A DNA stretch of 20,697 nt from positions 1-20,697 of the IMG/VR virus record IMGVR_UViG_3300030943_000196, one strand, 5' to 3'. Both the position numbers and the translations under genes were made by a program. Below the pieces are notes generated by a model. It did no database searches and was not told the origin of the DNA. It was given only the letters and a program-made list of their open reading frames with translations. Positions 1-6,377 of this stretch are shown here, piece after piece (position 1 is the first letter of the stretch; the number at the start of each line of letters is the position of its first letter). The DNA comes from a virus.

Positions 1-859
1 CCTTTGTACCTTCTTCGAGTTCAGACGCTACTTCATCAAGTTCCTCTTCAGACTTTGCTGCAATCTGCTTATTTGCAAATGCTTTCTTTGATGCGAGGAT
101 ATCAGCAGCAATCTGCTTCTGAAGTTCAAGTACCTTTACTGCCTCCTCTGGTGTAACACCGCGGATAGCTTCGAAGGTCATCTTATTCCATGATACTTCA
201 CCCTTTTCCTGGAATACCGATGAAAGTTTAGTAAGAACTGTTGGACATGCTCGCACGTTCCTTTCGTAAGTGAGAAGTGAATACATTGATGATCCCTTAA
301 GGTTCATCTGGTACGCTTCGCCTTCGTGTAGGATATACATCACGCGCTCATCCTTGAGTGATGACTTTGTTTTGCCATCCTTGTCAACGAACAAGTACAT
401 ATCCTTCAACTGCTGTGGAGTCCCGCGAGCGATTTCCTTTCCATCTTCGAAAAGAGGAATCTCTTCATCCTGTGAATCAAACACAGGGGTATTGCGCCAA
501 AGATCTTTTGCTTCATCGAACGCCTTCAACTGATGACGCTTGTAAAAGATAATTGCTTCGATTTCCTGTCCAAGTTCCTCTTTTTCATACTTGGTCTTTG
601 TGCCAACCTTCTTACCTTTTGCATCGAGGATATCTTCCTTTTTGTCTGTTGGACGATCAATATAAAACTCTCCGGCTGCGTGGGTTACAGTAATCTTTTT
701 AGTTTTACCTGTTCCGGTTGATTCGGTCTGATCCTGTGAGTACATACCAATTCGAGTAAATGAGATTCGCTTTCCGCCTTCCTCTTGAGGATAAGCTGCT
801 GCGAGTTGCTCCATTACGTCTGCGTTTGCGATTGTTATTTCTTTGGTTTTGGTTGACAT
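1..859 (-). CDS. Replication-cluster phage protein of unknown function, 3' end cut by window
   Basis: The open reading frame runs on the minus strand from ATG (859-857) to the window edge without a stop, giving at least 286 residues; the C-terminus is missing. It begins MSTKTKEITIANADVMEQ. The visible part is soluble and charged, with no signal peptide or membrane segment. Residues about 20-75 look like short beta strands and Lys-rich loops. A central part carries a segment reading IPLFEDGKEIARGT, followed by a conserved-looking YQMNLKGSSMYSLLTYERN. The C-terminus is a Glu/Lys-rich helix. The first 25 bases overlap the end of the upstream small membrane-protein gene, so the two are probably translated from one message driven by the promoter at 1197-1243. 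Its setting beside a primase-helicase and a RecB-like nuclease makes a DNA-binding role (single-strand binding or annealing) plausible, but I see no diagnostic motif. No Shine-Dalgarno is visible. Confidence 0.85.
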   Translation of the reverse strand, partial: MSTKTKEITIANADVMEQLAAAYPQEEGGKRISFTRIGMYSQDQTESTGTGKTKKITVTHAAGEFYIDRPTDKKEDILDAKGKKVGTKTKYEKEELGQEIEAIIFYKRHQLKAFDEAKDLWRNTPVFDSQDEEIPLFEDGKEIARGTPQQLKDMYLFVDKDGKTKSSLKDERVMYILHEGEAYQMNLKGSSMYSLLTYERNVRACPTVLTKLSSVFQEKGEVSWNKMTFEAIRGVTPEEAVKVLELQKQIAADILASKKAFANKQIAAKSEEELDEVASELEEGTK

Positions 860-1152
860 GTTTTTATTTGTTTTTTAGTTTGTGTTTTTTCGAGTGTAAA
901 GTATTCGGTGTTTGTTAATAGAGATGTAGATACTTTGACTACATATCCATTTTTCTCTGCGATCATTGATGACAAGTCACGCAATGCAAGAAGTTTTATT
1001 CTTGTATTGATTGCATGTTTTGTTTGAGCATCATCGAGCGAGTAGAACTTTTCTTTTAACCAATCAAAGTGATTTTCAAGTTCAATGATTTTGAAATTGA
1101 TATAAAGCAATATGATTGTGAGTGTGATAATTGGTAGAATGATTGATAGCAT
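835..1152 (-). CDS. Small single-pass membrane protein
   Basis: Predicted 105-residue protein. Residues about 2-19 (MLSIILPIITLTIILLYI) form one strong hydrophobic segment. It is followed by a charged helical stretch (about 20-60) and a basic tail rich in Lys, Gln and Thr (TKKQIKTCQPKPKK). The simplest topology is an N-terminal anchor with a cytoplasmic basic domain. It is the first gene downstream of the promoter at 1197-1243 and overlaps the start of the next gene by 25 bases, suggesting translational coupling. The leader is A/T-rich (taaaaaatg) with no Shine-Dalgarno. I do not recognise the family. Small membrane proteins among phage early genes can be superinfection-exclusion or membrane-tethering factors, but nothing here shows which. 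Confidence 0.65.
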   Translation of the reverse strand: MLSIILPIITLTIILLYINFKIIELENHFDWLKEKFYSLDDAQTKHAINTRIKLLALRDLSSMIAEKNGYVVKVSTSLLTNTEYFTLEKTQTKKQIKTCQPKPKK

Positions 1153-1196
1153 TTTTTATGTGTTTAATTTTGTGTTTTTTATTTCGACCTGTATGT

Positions 1197-1243
1197 ATTA
1201 TATGCTTTCGTATAACATTTGCAATGCTTCCGCATGTGGATAA
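1197..1243 (-). promoter_or_regulatory. Early promoter P1 with upstream DnaA box
   Basis: Read on the minus strand, a perfect TTATCCACA (1243-1235) is followed by 10 bases, then TTGCAA (-35, 1224-1219), a 16-base spacer and TATAAT (-10, 1202-1197). The spacer ends in ATACGAAAGCA, and a second ACGRAAGCAT-like copy (GCGGAAGCAT, 1233-1224) lies between the DnaA box and the -35. It points at the small membrane protein gene. The layout matches the promoters at 4560-4608 and 6677-6724. Confidence 0.75.
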
Positions 1244-1276
1244 CTAAAAAGAGCACTTTGCGTGCTCTTTTTAGTT
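1242..1276 (-). terminator. Intrinsic terminator ending the primase-nuclease operon
   Basis: A perfect 15-bp inverted repeat, AACTAAAAAGAGCAC (1242-1256) and GTGCTCTTTTTAGTT (1262-1276), encloses a 5-base loop. The A and T tracts sit within the arms, so it could work in both directions. On the minus strand it overlaps the stop codon of the 87-aa gene (1275-1277), and its far arm overlaps the DnaA box of P1 by two bases. One operon therefore ends exactly where the next promoter begins. Confidence 0.85.
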
Positions 1277-1538
1277 ATTTCTTTTTCTTTTTACAGGCCA
1301 TAAAGTTGAGTTTAATTTTCTTAACCGGGAACGGTTCGCCGGCATTTTTAAGAAGATTGATGTACTCGCGTTCGCGTGAGTTAGGACGACCATTCGTTAT
1401 TCTTAAATCAAATGAGTGTCTATCAAACTTTCCGGCATACCTGATACGTGTCACGCGGATAATGTTTTTCGGAGAGAGAAACTTTGTCGCTTTTATAGCG
1501 CCAGTTTCTATGAGTATTTTAATTATGGTTTCGTACAT
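1275..1538 (-). CDS. Conserved small phage protein of unknown function (87 aa)
   Basis: Predicted 87-residue basic protein. Residues about 27-46 contain strand-like segments ending in FDLRITNGRPN. A segment REREYINLLKNAGEPFPVKK (about 55-74) follows, then a poly-Lys C-terminus (CKKKKK). The GRPN...AGEPFPVKK pattern resembles short proteins I associate with phage early regions, but I cannot attach a function. The start lies inside the 3' end of the nuclease gene (20-base overlap), and the stop overlaps a terminator stem, so this is the last gene of the primase operon. An opposing reading frame of similar size exists on the plus strand, but its translation looks unstructured and it ignores the terminator. 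No Shine-Dalgarno. Confidence 0.65.
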   Translation of the reverse strand: MYETIIKILIETGAIKATKFLSPKNIIRVTRIRYAGKFDRHSFDLRITNGRPNSREREYINLLKNAGEPFPVKKIKLNFMACKKKKK

Positions 1539-2115
1539 AGTCTTGCATTTCTAAAACTGTTTTGTTTATCCGTGCCCCAAATTCGAGCAAATGTTTCATC
1601 GACCTTTTTGTTTCAAATGTTCGCACGTCATTTTCATCTTTTAGAGCGATTGAGAAATCACCAAGTTCACAGGTGGGGAGCCAGTGAATGAGTAACTTGT
1701 AATCCTCTGGCTTTTCTTTCTTGATGATGTAGAGAAGGAATAAGTAGAAGGTAAGCTGTCCGGTTTCATCTGCTCTCTTTTTATCCCACGCTTTTTTACC
1801 TGTCTTATAGTCAGCAAGTAGTTTGTTTGTAAGACACAGACCATCTGGTATACCAACGAGCGGAATGCGGTTGAACACCGCACGCATTTTGTACTGCATC
1901 TCAGGATATCGCGGGAGCTTTGGAATAAAGTCCGGGTCATTCTGTATGCGTTTGTCGACGTATGAACCGAAGTCCATTTCTTTCGATTGATCGCGTTCAC
2001 CGAGAATATAGTTTCTATACCATTGCTCTTTATCGTACTCAAACGACGACAATGCGCTCCATGAGAGCGGGCGTGATTCTAGGAATGCGAATATATCGAA
2101 GTTTTTATTTTGCAT
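1519..2115 (-). CDS. PD-(D/E)XK nuclease, RecB/Cas4-like
   Basis: Predicted 198 residues from the chosen ATG at 2115. An upstream in-frame start at 2196 would add 27 residues but would run through the small gene at 2105-2242. The N-terminus has the WSALSSFEYDKEQWYRNY pattern typical of RecB-family exonuclease domains. The catalytic core is visible: an acidic GIPDG (D91), DYK (D102 and K104) and the downstream Q120-x3-Y124 motif. These fit the PD-(D/E)XK superfamily that includes Cas4 and the RecB nuclease domain. I see no Cys cluster for an iron-sulphur centre, unlike typical Cas4. Length is normal for a stand-alone phage exonuclease of this type. It sits two genes downstream of the primase-helicase, so a role in replication or recombination, such as DNA end resection, is the likely job. 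Confidence 0.85.
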   Translation of the reverse strand: MQNKNFDIFAFLESRPLSWSALSSFEYDKEQWYRNYILGERDQSKEMDFGSYVDKRIQNDPDFIPKLPRYPEMQYKMRAVFNRIPLVGIPDGLCLTNKLLADYKTGKKAWDKKRADETGQLTFYLFLLYIIKKEKPEDYKLLIHWLPTCELGDFSIALKDENDVRTFETKRSMKHLLEFGARINKTVLEMQDYVRNHN

Positions 2116-2242
2116 TTTCGTTTGTGAGTAATATCCATGTCGCGCGCTCACCTTCCCAAACATAGACGCGGTTGTCTTCTCCGAGTCCGATGACAATGAG
2201 CAAATCGCCTTTGAATACTGAGTGAATGTTTTTTATGTGCAT
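2105..2242 (-). CDS. 45-residue miniprotein between primase and nuclease
   Basis: A short minus-strand frame starts at ATG 2242-2240, ends with TAA at 2107-2105 and encodes 45 residues beginning MHIKNIHSVFKGDLLIVIG. It looks like a small beta-rich domain (KGDLLIVIGLGEDNRVYVWEG, then ATWILLTNE), which could be an SH3-like fold. It lies 9 bases after the primase stop and overlaps the nuclease start by 11 bases, the tight packing expected of a real operon gene. If it is real, the nuclease must start at 2115 and not further upstream. There is no Shine-Dalgarno. Function is unknown; a partner or modulator of its neighbours is only a guess. Confidence 0.6.
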   Translation of the reverse strand: MHIKNIHSVFKGDLLIVIGLGEDNRVYVWEGERATWILLTNENAK

Positions 2243-2251
2243 GTGTTTATA

Positions 2252-4408
2252 TTACCAGTTTCCTTTTAAGATTTCCTCTGTTTTTTCCTCTTCAGTCATA
2301 ATGAATTGCTGTTGTGCTGTATTAAACCATCGTGTCATACGGCATCCATTACGCATGATCTGTCTCCTTTCAAGTTTTATTGAATCTCGAAGTATTGATG
2401 ATATAGACATTTCTTCAAACTTTCCCATTGGCTTTGATGCAAAGCCTCCATGAAGACAGTTTTTGTATACTTGTTCAATGCTTATTCCATCAATGCGATC
2501 CTTTTCGCTCAAAACTGTGTAATACCACTCTGTTACTTTTCCTTCGTTTGGATCTGCGATCCTTCGCTTGTTTTGCTCTGCAACTGTTTCTTCTTCAGGG
2601 AACTCATGCACTGTTTCTTTGAGTACGGTTAAGCGATGATACGCTTCTGCGAACATTTGCTCTCGATTTGCTTCAATCCATTCGGTCTTTGCTTGTTCAA
2701 ACATCACAGTCACAGGGAGCCAGCGACGGTTTCCAGTTTCGTCTTTCAAGTATTCTGTCTGGTTCGTTGTCATTGCGAATACACAACGGCGGGGGAAATC
2801 TTGCGAGGTGCGTTCGTATGGTGGGCGGTACTTGTCGCTTTGCATAGTGATGATTGCCTTCATCCTCTTAACTTCTGTGCGTGATAATGTTTCACCCTCT
2901 GAGAACTCTATAATGGCCTTGCCTTGGAACTGCATGAAGAAGTCTTTAGATTCGGTCGACATAGCCGTTTCAACGTGCCAATTGCCACCGAGGATGGCCA
3001 AGGAGGTCGATTTACGTGCTCCTTGCTTACCTTCGAGCACTAGAACGTAGTCAAACTTGCATCCGGGGTCTATGAGACGCTTCACGAGTCCTTTAATCCA
3101 GTTACTTCCAACCGCTTTATGGTATTTGTTGTCCATCACTCCGAACACTTGCGAAAGCCAGGTGTCGAGGCGAGCTTTTCCATCCCACTTAATGTTTTTG
3201 ATGAAGTCCGCGGCGCTGTCGTAGGCATTCTCTTTTGATACTTTGATAATAGCGTCGTAAATCATTTCCTTTCCCACCTTTCCGAACCATTCTTTAAAAT
3301 CGATTGAGATTTGCGCCTGTACGTTGACCGCGTCATTGTCCTCGAGCGTTCGCCACTTCACCCCTTCTTTTATTTCGTACATGCCCTTGAATGAGTCGAA
3401 GCGGAATTTGCCGGAGAACTGTTCGCATTTTCTTAAGATTCGACACATGTTCTCGGTATTTTGGAGGAACTTTGGAGCGCCGTTCGAGCCGATAACAAAG
3501 AGTAAATCGAGGTCAGGTGCTTTCTTTTCCATTTTCTGAATTTGCGATTCATACACGTTCGTGCACTTTGCGATGGCGTTTCTGATACTGCGATCGCGGT
3601 AGTCTTTGCGTTGCTGTGTCTTTTCCCTGTTACCAAGAGGTGACGACATCCATATCCTCTCCATTTGGTCCGCGTTCTTTGCTGTCCAAAAGGCTAGATG
3701 TGCGAGGAGACCCATGTCAGCCGTACTTCCATCGCCTTTATATTCTGATGTATCTCCGTTATAAAGTTTTTCGACATCCGCGCCATTCTTTGATGCGAAC
3801 ATGCGACGGAGTATTTCTGAGTCATCCATGGAGAGCGACACAGATGGTGTGGAAACTTTCTCAGCGGATTTTTTTTCTTCACTCTTGCCCCAGGGGTATC
3901 CAATGATCGAGAGTAGGCGAAGCGCTTCCTCTGGTGTCACCTTGGCGACTTCCATATCTTTTACGTATACATTTTCTGTGACGGTGAAGTATCTGCCCTC
4001 GGTGTAACATTCGAAAGGCTCTTTTTTATTTGCGATGAGCTTGAGTTCGCCTTCAATTTCGAGGAACAAGTGGAGGCCATCGCCGGACGGGCTCACTTCA
4101 GAGTATGTGTTCGCTTCGAGTAATAGTTGCGCTATTACCTCTTTCTGTTCGTGTTCAATCTTTCCATCAACAAGGACGTGATCGAGGTCAATGCCAAGAA
4201 GGTTGCGAGCAGGTGTGAATACGATACCAATTTGAGGAGAAGACTTTTTCGCGGTTGCGTAGGTGGACCAGGTTGCGGAGTCGGTTGATGACGCTAAAGT
4301 GCCATCGACTGAATATGGAATCTTAGTCATGCGATCTCCTTTCTTTACCTTTCGGTAGTTGACCCATCGTGAATCATTTTCAAACTTTTGTACGAGTGCG
4401 TTTTTCAT
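2252..4408 (-). CDS. Primase-helicase: Prim-Pol-like N-terminus plus VapE-type ATPase
   Basis: Predicted 718 residues. The N-terminus has features of the archaeo-eukaryotic Prim-Pol fold: GIDLDH with metal-binding acids at about 74-76, SPSGDGLH at about 106-113, and a strand RYFTVTEN at about 139-146. A helical linker with NREKTQQRKDYRDRSI follows (about 260-275). The C-terminal half matches the Virulence-associated E P-loop ATPase family: NIKWDGKARLDTWL (405-418), Walker A EGKQGARKST (459-468), Walker B-like IIEFSE (499-504), sensor TTN (547-549) and NRRWLPV (560-566). Such proteins make primers and unwind DNA at phage, plasmid or island replication forks. It heads the operon that continues with the nuclease. 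Its leader contains promoter P2 and a terminator-like hairpin (4435-4515), so its synthesis may be attenuated. No Shine-Dalgarno. Confidence 0.92.
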   Translation of the reverse strand: MKNALVQKFENDSRWVNYRKVKKGDRMTKIPYSVDGTLASSTDSATWSTYATAKKSSPQIGIVFTPARNLLGIDLDHVLVDGKIEHEQKEVIAQLLLEANTYSEVSPSGDGLHLFLEIEGELKLIANKKEPFECYTEGRYFTVTENVYVKDMEVAKVTPEEALRLLSIIGYPWGKSEEKKSAEKVSTPSVSLSMDDSEILRRMFASKNGADVEKLYNGDTSEYKGDGSTADMGLLAHLAFWTAKNADQMERIWMSSPLGNREKTQQRKDYRDRSIRNAIAKCTNVYESQIQKMEKKAPDLDLLFVIGSNGAPKFLQNTENMCRILRKCEQFSGKFRFDSFKGMYEIKEGVKWRTLEDNDAVNVQAQISIDFKEWFGKVGKEMIYDAIIKVSKENAYDSAADFIKNIKWDGKARLDTWLSQVFGVMDNKYHKAVGSNWIKGLVKRLIDPGCKFDYVLVLEGKQGARKSTSLAILGGNWHVETAMSTESKDFFMQFQGKAIIEFSEGETLSRTEVKRMKAIITMQSDKYRPPYERTSQDFPRRCVFAMTTNQTEYLKDETGNRRWLPVTVMFEQAKTEWIEANREQMFAEAYHRLTVLKETVHEFPEEETVAEQNKRRIADPNEGKVTEWYYTVLSEKDRIDGISIEQVYKNCLHGGFASKPMGKFEEMSISSILRDSIKLERRQIMRNGCRMTRWFNTAQQQFIMTEEEKTEEILKGNW

Positions 4409-4434
4409 TTTAGTTTTGCGAAATGTTTTTTACA

Positions 4435-4515
4435 GACAAAAAAGAGCCAAAAGACTGCTGCGGGCGCATGACTTCCCGTCCGGGTGTTCCCGGAATCTGT
4501 TGGCTCTTTTTTGTC
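4435..4515 (-). terminator. Long-stem terminator with branched interior in the primase leader
   Basis: A perfect 16-bp inverted repeat, GACAAAAAAGAGCCAA (4435-4450) and TTGGCTCTTTTTTGTC (4500-4515), encloses 49 bases. Inside are two further GC-rich hairpins: CGGG/CCCG (4461-4464 with 4475-4478) and TCCGGG/CCCGGA (4479-4484 with 4489-4494). On the minus strand the 3' arm carries a T6 run, so it can act as an intrinsic terminator for the zinc-ribbon genes. It lies after promoter P2 and before the primase start, so it may also attenuate primase transcription. The interior is larger than in a simple terminator. Confidence 0.75.
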
Positions 4516-4559
4516 GATAAATATGTAAATGATGTCATGTGTTTTTCAGCAATGGATTC

Positions 4560-4608
4560 ATTATACTTCCGTGTCATACAAGTGCGCAAGTTTTTAAGTT
4601 GTGGATAA
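4560..4608 (-). promoter_or_regulatory. Early promoter P2 with upstream DnaA box
   Basis: On the minus strand, TTATCCACA (4608-4600) is followed by 10 bases, TTGCGC (-35, 4589-4584), an 18-base spacer ending ACACGGAAG, and TATAAT (-10, 4565-4560). The DnaA box overlaps the last codons of the downstream zinc-ribbon gene. The predicted transcript starts near 4553 and reaches the primase gene after about 145 bases of leader, through the 4435-4515 hairpin. Confidence 0.75.
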
Positions 4609-4911
4609 AGTGTTGAAACAACGTTTACATAGTTTGTGTGATTCATACTCTTTTAAAAAATCTCTTACACCGCAACGAGTACAATGCCTCCTGCCTGGTG
4701 TATTTTTTATGAGGATGTTTCTCTTTCTGCGTTGTTTCCTTTCTTTTTTATTTTGTTTATTAAGCACATCTCTATGGTATACGTCCATGAACTCTGCGGA
4801 AAGTTTGTCGGATTTAATTTGAGATAGCATGATTTTAAACACAGTATTTTTTGTATGTGTTTTTAGAAGTCTATTTTTTACCGTCGTATATTGTTTTCTA
4901 GTGTTATTCAT
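4594..4911 (-). CDS. Small basic zinc-ribbon protein (paralog 1)
   Basis: Predicted 105 residues. The N-terminal part (KQYTTVKNRLLKTHTKNTVF, about 6-25, through AEFMDVYHRD) is closely similar to the neighbouring gene at 4904-5215. The middle is strongly basic (about 52-70). The C-terminus has a four-cysteine zinc ribbon, C77-x2-C80-x14-C95-x2-C98. Such ribbons bind Zn and commonly sit in DNA-binding or transcription-related phage proteins. The ATG overlaps the stop of its paralog by 8 bases, so the pair is an operon made by tandem duplication. The gene ends inside promoter P2, with its last codons forming the DnaA box. The family is not recognised; a DNA-binding regulator is an inference from the ribbon and charge. 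Confidence 0.75.
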   Translation of the reverse strand: MNNTRKQYTTVKNRLLKTHTKNTVFKIMLSQIKSDKLSAEFMDVYHRDVLNKQNKKERKQRRKRNILIKNTPGRRHCTRCGVRDFLKEYESHKLCKRCFNTLSTT

Positions 4912-5215
4912 TTAATTTAATCCAGGTTATGCAGGGAGAGCACAAAACTTGTTTATGGTGGATCTCAAGGAAGAGCGAGGAACCACAACGAAGACATTTT
5001 GATGTTTCTTTTGAGTATTTATGGATGAGCTTTTTTTGTTGTGATCGGTGTCTGACGACTGTATTTCTTTTATCAGTTTTTCGATCATTATAGATGTCTA
5101 AAAATTGCGCGGGAAATCTGCCTGATTTTATGCCGAAAAGTATGATTTTATTTGTCACACTTTCCGAGTGAGTTTTGAGGAGTCGATTTTTGATTTTTGA
5201 GTATTCTTTTTTCAT
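4904..5215 (-). CDS. Small basic zinc-ribbon protein (paralog 2)
   Basis: Predicted 103 residues from ATG 5215-5213. This start aligns with that of the downstream paralog (MKKEYSKIKNRLLKTH against MNNTRKQYTTVKNRLLKTH). A start at 5248 would add 11 residues. The shared N-terminal domain covers about residues 1-45 and the middle is basic. The C-terminal ribbon has the same spacing as in the paralog, C74-x2-C77-x14-C92-x2-C95. It is the first gene left of the repeat-rich region 5230-5540. An ACGRAAGCAT-like element (GCGGAAGCAT, 5229-5220) lies immediately before the start codon, in the place an autoregulatory operator could occupy. A role binding the nearby repeats is possible but unproven. Confidence 0.75.
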   Translation of the reverse strand: MKKEYSKIKNRLLKTHSESVTNKIILFGIKSGRFPAQFLDIYNDRKTDKRNTVVRHRSQQKKLIHKYSKETSKCLRCGSSLFLEIHHKQVLCSPCITWIKLNE

Positions 5216-5544
5216 TTTGATGCTTCCGCGAATTACTACCTGGTGCATGAGTGAGTAGTAGGAGGTAGTAGCCTACTCTGAAGTAGAAACACAGGTATGT
5301 ATGGCCGTTATTTCTTATTACTACTTACTACTACTTACTATTATATAAGATGATTACTATAAAAGTCAAAGGGTGGGGTAGAAACGGTGTATACGTAAGC
5401 ATGGTAAAAGGGGTATATATAGGAAAAGTGAGTAGTAGGTGTAGTAATGGGTATCACAATACATAAACTGTGTTTATTTGTAGCCCTATCTCACTACTAC
5501 TTTGGGGGGTGTAGTAATTAGGAAAAGAGAGTAGTAATGTGTTA
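5216..5544. repeat. Gene-free region dense in GTAGTA/TACTAC repeats; possible origin or operator cluster
   Basis: No convincing gene lies between 5216 and 5611. GTAGTA occurs at 5255, 5265, 5432, 5441, 5511 and 5531. Its reverse TACTAC occurs at 5234, 5319, 5326 (extended to TACTACTAC) and 5495. Longer direct repeats are GTGAGTAGTAGG at 5251-5262 and 5428-5439, and TAGGAAAAGWGAGTAGTA at 5420-5437 and 5519-5536 (one mismatch, 99 bp apart). GTAGAAAC repeats at 5283 and 5379, and AGTAG-C-CTACT at 5267-5277 is an inverted repeat. An ACGTAAGCAT element occurs at 5393-5402. Clustered short iterated sites in a non-coding stretch near a primase gene fit a replication origin or a multi-site operator. 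Confidence 0.7.
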
Positions 5545-5572
5545 AAAAAACGTGTCACAAGACACGTTTTTT
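5545..5572 (-). terminator. Intrinsic terminator, probably bidirectional
   Basis: AAAAAACGTGTC (5545-5556) and GACACGTTTTTT (5561-5572) form a perfect 12-bp stem with a 4-base loop (acaa). A and T runs flank both sides, so it can stop transcription either way. It lies 39 bases beyond the stop of the coiled-coil gene at 5612 and separates that operon from the repeat region. Confidence 0.9.
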
Positions 5573-5611
5573 ATGTTATAATGAGTTTTATGCGGGCGTG
5601 TGGATTGGTTT

Positions 5612-6211
5612 TTATCGGGTGTTTCTTGGCACCATTTCATCGTAATATCGGACACCTGGGAGCTCAATACCGGTTTTCATCGCATTTCTGATTAATACCT
5701 CGTTTGGGAGCACATATTCGACTGGTAAAAGTGATACATTTTCGACTAAAAACTTACGAGTTTTTACGAATCCAACTGATCCATTTGAAACGTTTACATT
5801 TTGCTCTGGTTTTTCGATGTTTTCAATCTTCTTAACTGCGGTCTCAAAACCGATCTTTCCTTTGCCTTCTCCGATACGATTTTCTATCTTTGATTTTTCA
5901 TCTGCGACTCGTTTCATTTCATCTGTCTGATATCTCGTCATCTCTGTGCGTATAAGTGAAATCGATGAATCGAGTTTCTCTTCAAGTGGCTTAAAGAGTG
6001 AGCGAATGTTTTTGAGAGCTTCGTTGATTGGCTTGGTGACTGATTCCTTTTTTTCTTTAATTTCGTCACGGTATTTATTGATTGTTGATAGGACAACTGC
6101 GGCTGATTCCATGTCCTTTGCGTTCACTATTGATACCTTAGATGCTTTTGTGACGTATGGAGCGACTGACTTTTCTATTATCTTTATTTCTTCGTTTTGG
6201 ATTGTTTTCAT
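5612..6211 (-). CDS. Coiled-coil phage early protein of unknown function
   Basis: Predicted 199 residues. Residues about 35-115 are strongly helical and charged (KYRDEIKEKKESVTKPINEA, continuing to about 115), as expected for a coiled coil. A short Gly/Lys linker (GEGKGKIGFE) follows. The C-terminal 50 residues are a compact domain with VEYVLPNEVLIRNAMKTGIE and PGVRYYDE. This arrangement resembles a widespread group of siphophage and prophage proteins encoded among recombination and replication genes. I remember no firm name or function for it. The gene is last in the operon that starts at 6644, begins 2 bases after the miniprotein gene and ends just before a strong terminator. No Shine-Dalgarno (aaataaatatg). 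Confidence 0.85.
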   Translation of the reverse strand: MKTIQNEEIKIIEKSVAPYVTKASKVSIVNAKDMESAAVVLSTINKYRDEIKEKKESVTKPINEALKNIRSLFKPLEEKLDSSISLIRTEMTRYQTDEMKRVADEKSKIENRIGEGKGKIGFETAVKKIENIEKPEQNVNVSNGSVGFVKTRKFLVENVSLLPVEYVLPNEVLIRNAMKTGIELPGVRYYDEMVPRNTR

Positions 6212-6213
6212 AT

Positions 6214-6360
6214 TTATTTAATTACGTTGATCATGTTTTGAGTAAGAGCGCCGACATAGAACCCGTCAACCGGTTTCTGCCCGGATATTTTCCAAAGGCA
6301 GAAACCTGAGAAGTCGAATAAGATTGTGAAGAGAGCGAGGGGTATGATTATGTTTTTCAT
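6214..6360 (-). CDS. 48-residue hydrophobic miniprotein
   Basis: A minus-strand frame starts at ATG 6360-6358 and ends at TAA 6216-6214. It encodes 48 residues starting MKNIIIPLALFTILFDFSGF, a short positively charged N-terminus followed by about 18 hydrophobic residues. That fits a membrane anchor or signal-like segment. The remainder (CLWKISGQKPVDGFYVGALT, ending QNMINVIK) is short and polar. It fits tightly between its neighbours, 17 bases after one stop and 2 bases before the next start, which supports it. A caution is that its DNA holds a perfect 10-bp inverted repeat (6272-6306), so this stretch may instead, or also, act as a structured RNA. The family is not recognised. Confidence 0.55.
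   Translation of the reverse strand: MKNIIIPLALFTILFDFSGFCLWKISGQKPVDGFYVGALTQNMINVIK
6272..6306 (-). repeat. 10-bp inverted repeat inside the miniprotein gene
   Basis: GGTTTCTGCC (6272-6281) and GGCAGAAACC (6297-6306) are perfect reverse complements separated by 15 bases. On the minus-strand RNA the loop can add a GGA/TCC pairing. There is no T run, so it does not look like a terminator. It could be an RNA-processing or translation-control hairpin between the 88-aa and 199-aa genes, or a protein-binding site. Confidence 0.6.
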
Positions 6361-6377
6361 TTTGTTTATATTTTTAT

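Noticed and set aside
1219-1554. Plus-strand open frame opposite the 87-aa and nuclease genes
   Set aside because: It runs through a strong terminator and a promoter, has low-quality translation and opposes better-supported minus-strand genes.
4435-4515. Branched fold resembling a tRNA cloverleaf
   Set aside because: The closing stem is 16 bp and no T-loop (GTTCGAATC-like), D-loop or anticodon arm fits; terminator arms with T6 explain it better.
4410-4646. Minus-strand 78-codon frame between primase and zinc-ribbon genes
   Set aside because: It spans promoter P2 and the entire terminator structure; the sequence is better explained as regulatory.
5230-5540. CRISPR array
   Set aside because: Repeats are only 6-18 bp, irregularly spaced and in both orientations, with no uniform spacers and no cas genes; the Cas4-like nuclease is better read as a phage RecB-type exonuclease.
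5577-5582. Plus-strand TATAAT next to the terminator
   Set aside because: It faces into an opposing gene and has no -35; probably chance in A/T-rich sequence.
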